Source: Doris montereyensis (taxonomy: Eukaryota; Mollusca; Gastropoda; Nudibranchia; Dorididae). From it: 64,000 nt of DNA. The position numbers and the translations under genes were made by a program. How positions within the stretch are numbered: position 1 is the stretch's first letter; the number at the start of each line of letters is the position of its first letter. Below the pieces are notes generated by a model. That model saw nothing but the letters and a program-made list of their open reading frames with translations. It was not told the DNA's origin and did no database searches. The DNA is taken from positions 119,501 to 183,500 of the forward strand of contig JAXRKP010000034.1 in NCBI GenBank assembly GCA_037039925.1, given 5' to 3'. Of this stretch, positions 13,001 to 22,000 are shown one piece after another.

Positions 13001-16000
13001 AGAATGTTACGAGCACTCACTCTCTTGTCTTTTATTTACCATCTGTCAAGGTCGCCATTGCATCAGTGAAACAGATTTCCAAGAGACAAAATTCAAGGAC
13101 ATAATTCTGATCATGGAAATGCTGACAAATTTGATGTCCAAGGATCTTTTGGAATTTGATAAAGGTCAGGATTCTTTCTTTTATTTATTTGTTCAATTTG
13201 GTTTATTTGTTTTCAATTAATCACTTGATTGATTGACTGATTAATTGATTTATTCTTTTATTTTTTTTATTTACCTATATATTTATCTATCAATATATTC
13301 CTCTTTTATGTATTATATTAACCGTTAGTTAACTCATTCATTCAGTTTTCAAGGTAATCGTTAGTGTTGACATTATTCTTTTTATTTATAATAACATTCA
13401 TTCATGTTTGTTTTAATTTGTTGGGTTTCTTTCTATTGGAAGACAATTGGTATTATTTTTCTATACTTTTTTACTGCTCTAACAAGAATTTTAATAATAC
13501 ATTTTAACTTTACAGTTGCATTTAGGTGCGGATTACAAAATGTTCTGAGTTTATTTGGCTGAAGTTTACTTCTTATAGATTACTATATTGAAAACCCTCA
13601 AAACTCTGGAAAATCAATTTTAAGAGAAATAAACTAATGAAAATTGTTTTTATCCTGAAGTGAAACTGTACCAAATAGTCATGCACAATTTTTTTGTATT
13701 TATTTACTTGCTACAGAGAATCAAAAGAATCTGGGGAGATTGACAGTGCCTCTGTTGTCATATATGGTCTGAGCTTATCGTACCACTTATGAGTGCTGAA
13801 ATGTTAAAGGTAAAAACCGTCACTACGATCCTGAACCTTGATAAACCTTTTATTAATAGATAAGCACCAAACTTTCTACTAAGAGTATGTGTGAAGGAAA
13901 GGACATTTAAATAATATTAAAGCCCAAATCAGTTGGTAGCACATGTTCTTTTCATGGCGAGGCAATGGGTGTCGACGCAGAGGTTGCAGGTTCAATCCCC
14001 ATGATGGCAAATATTTTGTCTGTCTCTTCCTTATATTTATCTTGTCTTTGTTCCTTTCTTTCTCTTTGTTTATCAGTTCCCATTCTACCTTTCGGTGTAT
14101 GGGTTCAGATGCCTGAGATGATCTTTCTCCAGGATGCCTTGTCCTGACATTTTCTGTCCTTCTTTGTTTCTGTAATGGCCAAAATATCTACTTTGAATTT
14201 TTCCATTTCTTCAACTAATTCTAACTCTTTTCCATTTATTGCCCTAACTTTCCATGTTCCAAAAATCACATTCCGTATTCGTTTCCAAGTTCGTCTTTGA
14301 AAGATCAAACCGGATATATTACTTTGATGTCTCTGAATCAGGTTGTTTTGGATAAGCAGGGGATTAGCCTACTGTACCCTAGGTAGATGGTGGGGTTGCC
14401 ACCTTGAGACCCCTACCAGGCCTTGTTATTTTCTGTCAGGGTTAACTCAGCCTTTAGTCATTTAAGACCAGCCTGCAAGGCAGCAGGTTGTTATTTTCTG
14501 CCAAGGGTCAAGACCGACCTGCAAGGCAGCAGGTTGTTTTCTTTCAGGGTTAACTCCCTTAGCCTGTGGTCATCTAAGACCTGCCTGCAAGGCAGCAGGA
14601 GACTCATGAATCATCTACTCCCCGTACAGGTGCTTACCTGTCCACTGCCGGTCTTTGTTCCTATGGGACTTTAATATTATTTAATGTCATTTCCTTCATT
14701 ATGGAGCCCTTGCCTCAGTGTTTGTCTTAACACTAAAAGAGTATGTGAATGGCGCTTAAGTAATACTAGTACTCACAGGCGACCTTATAAAAAAAAACAA
14801 CAACAATACTCATCTGGTATGTAGTCGTAGTGAGCCCGCATGCAATGTATTGTTCTCATAAAAAGTTACCGGGGGCCGGGCATCTCAACACCGTGCTTTC
14901 ATCGACCAGGATGCTGTATACATAATGCTTGTATTGTATATGAGTATGTGTAAGTATAAAAGAGAGAGAAACAAACAGACAGACAGATAGAGAGTATTGT
15001 ACAGTGCTAAACCACTTTTTATTATTAACCTGCTTTGCCGTAAACATTGTAGGTTACTACATAGTGAAAATCCTTGGCCTTACTGACTGTTTTGAATTAC
15101 ACTTGTAAATAATAATTGTAGAGTGCCTTCATGGAATGAATGCTTTTTACAAATTTTCTCTCTTCAGTTTCCTGTTTTGTGCAGCAGTTACTTCCGTCTT
15201 ATCTCCTATCTGGCTGACCTTCACTGCGACAAATTTTGCCAGCTCCCCCAGCAACTCTTCAACAGCATCATGGCGTCAGTAGAACTGGGTTTCAATGCGT
15301 ATCCTTTGCTGCTTTGTTGTTTTTGCTTTTGGTGACAGAGGCCAGAGTAGAGTCATCATAGGCTGATTGGAATAAGACGTTTGAGTTGTGTAGAGATGTA
15401 GTTACAGAGATACTTTGATTTGATTTGATTTAATTTACCCATATACACAACTTATGTGATCTCTGGATTTTTGGAAGGAATTTTAATTTTGCCTGGACTG
15501 CCCTGTAAACAGCCAAGGGATCTTCAACGTGCGCAGAGTGTTGTGATCTGCACACATGACTCTTTTTATATCGTCCGTCTCCGATGGGACTAGGTGTCGA
15601 TTCACCTACCTTGAGTAGATTTTGCTATAAAAAAAACTAGAGAAAATTTTTCAATAGATAGCGGAGCTCGAACTCACAGTACCTTTTGGTTGAGATGCCG
15701 ACATTTTAGCTCTGGACTACTGAGCTCTGAGTTAAGGCGATAAAATCTACATGTCAATTTGGAGCTTTAAATGTAATGTGTTTGGTAAAATGCTTGAAAA
15801 GGTCAAGAGATTGACATTTTTTATCTCTACGTCTGCTTTCTTGATCTATTGATTTCGTCTCTAGCGCTTTCAAAATTGACACAAATAACAAGATAAGCAC
15901 TTGAAAGAAATTTTTCCAGGTTATACATAAAATTTCATTATCAAAAAAAGTATCAGAGGAAATTAAAAAAAATAAATGTGTACTGTAGAGAGCAAACTGA

Positions 16001-19000
16001 GGAAAGAAAAAAGATACATCATTCGTCATTTCTCTGCAAATTTAACTTTGAATTTGAAAAAAGGATCCATTAACTCTTAACTGGTCCAATGTTTTTGAGA
16101 AAATCCTTAAATCAGACAACAAATTGTATGTTTCAAAGGATTAAAGTATTGGTACAATGAAGTCCATGTAGTGATATTACCACTCATTTTCATCAGTTTT
16201 TTAACAGGCTTCCTTTTTATTATTATTGATAATCTCCGTTATGAGTCCTTATGTAGAGAAATTCATGTTTGAATGGGAACATACACGTATGAAAAAAAGA
16301 ACATAAAAACACTGACATGGATTATGCCAAGAAGGAAAAAAACTCAATTTTTGTGTATCGGTGATAAAACTTTATTGCTGTGAACTAATTTAGGTGTCAT
16401 AGCTAAAAATTGGGTGAAAATGTCAATTAGAACGAGATTAAGGGCAATTTAAAAATAACTTACACTATCGTCAAAATGCTATTTTCACGTTAAGTAAACA
16501 ACAGCTAGATCTGACCTTAAGATCTAGCCATGAAATGAGTGAAGTTGAAAGAATAGTAATAGATCGACATTTTCATGAATTGTAAATGAGATGAAACACA
16601 TTGCATAGAGAGAAAAAAAGAAGATTACTGCTACATAACTCTACTAGATCTAGTTGAACTTTGAAGACCGCATTTTCGTAATAGGGGTTTATCCTCACTT
16701 GCCGGTAGATGTCATTGAAAGATATCAGCTCCACGAGGCATGGTGTTTCCTCATCATAACTTTCTCATCTTCCACCCAAATCTGGGTTTCATCCTAACTA
16801 TCACCAGAGGCTTCTCACTTCTCCAGGACGACTTTACGATTTATTCTTGTGACAGCTTTGTAGATGGAGGTTTCTTTGTTTTCAAAGGAAATTAAGATGG
16901 CAGCCAACTAGGAGAGTGACTTATTGAATAAAAATGCTCATAATTTTCGTAATTTCCGTTCAATATAAATTTCTTTCTCTCTGCAGGCACACATTTTTAG
17001 AAGGGACATACCATATTTTGTGGGAAAAGGAACTGAACCTTTAAAAGAAAAGAAAAAAATTGAAAACAACACCATAAGTTACATCATTAGCCATTAACCA
17101 TAGAGGAAGGAAATCTCTTGCCATGAAACAGTTGTCAGTTAGAATCTTATGGTGCTCTATGCCATTAGCTCCACACCAATAGCTCTACATGTGACCATAA
17201 AGCAGCCATGATAAGACCGTATACTGAATAAGTCAATTTAAAGCTCAACTTTTCTGCATCCTGAGAACAATTACAAACACCTAATTTTTCCATTGTAAAA
17301 TGATTAGATTTCCTTAACTCAAGTGTGTGTGAAGCTACCTCCCTAGCACAGTGTCATTCTGTTTCAAGCTTGTGGAAACTCTTGCCACTCAGCTTCAGAT
17401 TCTGACAGAGTCTCAAGATGCATTGGTGGTAAAAGCTTTGGCATCGTTTTGAATTGGGAGATTATCCCCCTTGTTGCTTTGATTGGGAGGTCATCCCCCT
17501 TGTTACTTTGATTGGGATATTATCCCCTTTGTTATTTTGATTGGGAGATCATCCCCTTGTTACTTTGAATTGGGAGATCATCCCCCTTGTTACTTTGAAT
17601 TGGGAGATTATCCCCCTTGTTACTTTGAATTGGGAGATCATCCCCCTTGTTACTTTGAATTGGGAGATCATTCCCCTTGTTACTTTGAATTGGGAGATCA
17701 TTCCCCTTGTTACTTTGAATTGGGAGATCATCCCCTTGTTACTTTGAATTGGGAGATCATTCCCCTTGTTACTTTGAATTGGGAAATTGTCCCCCTTGTT
17801 ACTTTGAATTGGGAGATTATCCCCTTTGTTATTTTGATTGGGAGATTATCCCCCTTGTTACTTTGATTGGGAGATTATCCCCTTGTTACTTTGATTGGGA
17901 GATCATCCCAAAACCAAAATCTCAAGTGTAAGCAATTGAAAAGCACTGACTACCACTGAAAAAAGCATTGTGTCCTGACACATTTAATACCAAAATCATT
18001 TGTGCAGGAATATTTTTAATGAAGTTTGAAATTTTAAAGATTTGGTAAGAAAAGATTTAAAATTTAATGGGCCAAAACACCAACTTTAAGCTCCTCTATC
18101 TCACAAAAACAATCACTCCCAAAACTTATATACTTCTTTAACTTAAGGAAGGGGATGATACATTGGTAGCATTGTAAATTTTAATTTTAGCGCAGTCTGA
18201 CTCAACCAATCAGAGTCTACTGTTAACACATTGAGCAAGCCTGCAACACGAAGGAAGACAGAGGGGTTTCACAAGTTGGTTGTTTCCTGGTTGGCCGCTG
18301 GCTTTCCCCACTTGCCACCCTAGTTTACTATAGAATATGAGAGCACATTGTATTACATTTTCCCTATCACAACACATGTAATTGGAAAAGGGCTTGAGTA
18401 GAGCTTTCCAGTGGTATAAGCCATATTACGTTAACTACTGTGTAGAGAGGAGAGGGGACAAGGTGAAGAGTCCGGAAAATTTGCAAAAAAACGTGATTTT
18501 TGGCTACCTAATAATAACGTTTGGACAGTGTTCAATAGCCAGTTTTGTAACGTTGATTTCGTTTCTCACCTCAATAGTGAAGACCAGAAGTATTCCCAGA
18601 CTAATGAATTGTTCTCGTTTCTGTGTTTGGTGCTTTGAGACTAGAATATCAAAACGTTTTCCTCGATTCGTACCTTAACAGTTTCAATTGTTTTGTTCCT
18701 TTTGGACAGCTGCCTTTTGATTGCAATGGCTGCTCCACTGTTCCCCTTTCGAAGGGCTTAATGTGTCTCTTAAGAAATGTTTGATTAACACTAATAAAAT
18801 TTTGTTGCTGTTGTTCATTGATATGTTTTGGAAGTTTGAGTTTTTTCATGTGTTGGATTATTGATTTTGCAAGATTTCACAAGATTTCACCTCTCTCTCT
18901 CTGACAACTCATCTGTGTTGTGTTTACATTTACTCCAAAGTAAAAAGTAGCATCAAGTTATTACTGAGTCAGATATCAATTGGACTACAGACTTAGATAT

Positions 19001-22000
19001 AAAGAAAACAAAAAGCAATTGTAATGTTCTTTGTTTGTTAAATATGCAAGTGTTATGTTACTTATAGCGTACAGTGTCAATATGTCGGTAAATCAAAATA
19101 TTTGTGCATCTTTGTGTTTCTTTTTATATTTTACAAAGTGAATATTATGGGATGGAATTTCTCTTATGCCCATGTGGACAGATTGTTTAGTTTTTAGATA
19201 ATTGATAATAAACACGTACATTCTTAATTCTTTATTAGAGAAATGAATAGAATATTACTTTAAAAATCATTTTAGTCAATGGTTTAGATTTGTTGATTCC
19301 ATCCGCATGTAAAGAGACTCAAAATGTTGTTAGCAGTTATCAACTTTGCATTGCGTTATACTTTTTAGTTATGAGAAAATACTTTTCAGATGTTTGGAAT
19401 TGGTTGTCTGAAACATGTGAAATGTTCTAATAAGTCACGTCTTACCTCCTCTTCATGGGGGTAGTTGGTTGGGGATGCTGGTTGGTCATGCTTCTTTTCT
19501 TTCACTCTTTCACATGTCCTTCATTGGGAATGAGATGGCCGACTGGTTAAAATGCATGACACTGTGACTCAGAGGTACTGGGTTCAAGCCCCACTTGAGT
19601 TTTTTTTCCCTTGGGCAAGAAAATGTAACCTATTTGTTCACTTAATCGACATGGGTGACTCCTGTTTCATGGAGCGCAAGCTCAATGATAGTCTATATTC
19701 CATTCTGTAAATGCCAGGCGTGACTCTGGTCTGTGCCTACGCGGACAGCGCAAATTTTTCTCTCTTTTTTTCCCATCTTGTTTTCTTCTTAATTCACTCT
19801 GAGATCACCACATATGGTGGATGAGGTAAACCTCTCTTTCATAAACTTGATGATCACCTCACTGTGGAGATGTTTTTTAGCCTTCTCATGCTTACAGAAT
19901 ATTACTATGACATGTTTATTGTTTTGGTGGTGAGAAAGAAAAAACTTAAATATGTGGCTTCAGATGTAAGAATTTGTTGAGTTTTTGTTTGTTAAGTCTT
20001 TGGCTGATGACCAAAGCTGTCACTGTTAAGGCAGACTTTACTTTACTTAACGTTATCTTGACCTTGACCCTTTGCTTAGCTCAGGCACTGATGTGATTAC
20101 CATGTTGTATGAAACTTTGAATGTGATCGCTATGCAATTTCAGAAATCTCAACATTTGCAGCATGTGAAAGTCACCTTGGCACACTTTTTAAAGGTACTT
20201 TGATTAGATGATAAAGATCTTATTAGATCTTGTAGATTCTTTTAGCTACCTTTGCCTCAACTGAAGGGGTCATTTCAATAGTGTGCCTTTGTCCATTTTT
20301 GAAAAACGAGACAGAGAGATAATCCTAGAGACTTAAAGAAATCATGCTTTCTTGAAAATGATATGATGAAAATACATCACGTTTACAGCTGTTTGAAACT
20401 TGGGATTCCCAAAGCCAACAATGCCAAAGTCCATGATTTTTGACATTTTTCTTTTAAAATGACCCCTTCAATTTTTACATTATTTATTGACTATGTTGTG
20501 GTCTAGAATTGAATTTGCAATCTTCCATGATTTTTTTAGCTGTACAGTTTAAGTGGCAACTTTGTAGACGTGTATTTAGCTACCCCAGTATGTAAGTTTG
20601 TATCTTCAAGTACAGATATTTGGTCCTCATACTCCTAGAACTGATGGCCCAATAAAAACTTGATTTTGTCTTCAAAATGTTGATTTTGAGATTCTTGATA
20701 AGTTCATTCCTTCTAAAATCATAATTTTGACTAAAGTAAGTCATATTACATTTATTATTTACCAAAACCCTCATTGTTTCCCAATTTCAGAAAACTTTTA
20801 GATGTGATTTTCTCAAAATGTTGCTTTTTGACAATGATTGACTTTTTTTTAGATTTATAATTCGATTGCCCCCAAATTTGATAGAAAACATCAATGAAGA
20901 CGTGCAAAAATTTCGCCCAGTACGGATTTTCAATATCGTTTCAAATTTTTGCAAAAAAAGATATTTGTGGTGAAATTTGCAAAAAATGGAAAATACACAT
21001 TTTCAAAAGAATTGAAATAATCAAAATTATTGCATTTATCAAAAATACCCATTGAGTAATTCTAGATATTAGATGAAATAATGTGCACGCAAAGTTAAAA
21101 CTAAATCTTTAAACGCTCAAAAAGCCTATTTGAATTGAAATTGACTGTATTTTTGTAATAAAAATCCAAGATGGCAGTGTTTTCCTGTCAACCATATGAT
21201 GAACACATTTTTAAAACTTTTATTAAAGCAACCTCAGACATGCTGAGTTTAATTGGTAATGGTTAATATTGTCTCTTTTACAGACTATTAAAAAGCATGT
21301 TCAGGCCCCCCACACCTCCCCTGAACATTTTAGGTGTAACTGAAAACACAGGAGGAAAAGAGACTATGCCTGGATGGTGTTATGAGTTACATTTTTTAAT
21401 CCTTCCTCTTTCCTCCAGATTGTGTTCCGAATGCTCCTCCTGGAGAACTTTGATTTGTGTCTACAAGACATTGGCAGCACAAGCCTTTTTAGTCTCATCT
21501 GTTGTAATCAGGTACGTCTTCTAAGGTAGCCCAACTTTACCTTTCATGGTTTTAGAAGTGAAGAAGACTATAATGGAGAGGGAAAAAATCTCTAGGAGTA
21601 AATATTATTGTTACAGATTAGAATCGGACAATATTGTAAATTTCGATCAAATGTATGTTATTTGTTTTGTTTTTCAGACAGTTATGGATTTTAGAACTTT
21701 TATTGCTTGTTCTTTTAAAGAAACATTGTTCTTTTTCTTTTCTTTATTAAAAAAGGTTACATTGTAATCCATTTTGTCCTACTAAAGCAGGGGTTCCCAA
21801 CCTTTTCTATGCCCCGCACCCCTAGAAAAATTATAATATAAATAATATTTATAATAATTATGATATTGCACCCCCATCAAAAGTTATCTCTTTTTTTTTT
21901 CTATTTAAAAGTTGGGTAATTATTGAAAATTTCAGTTTCCTTGTCTTTGAATAGAATTTTCATTCACCTAAGCTGCCATTTAAAACAGGTTTTATAATTA

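Noticed and set aside
17483..17931. Long repetitive ORFs on both strands (GDHPPCYFEL-type decapeptides)
   Set aside because: They follow from a 30-nt minisatellite, whose period is a multiple of three; no start context, introns or family.
18382..18678. 98-residue ORF as a small gene in an XPO4 intron
   Set aside because: No recognisable domain, no codon or splice evidence; length is within chance for the number of frames scanned.
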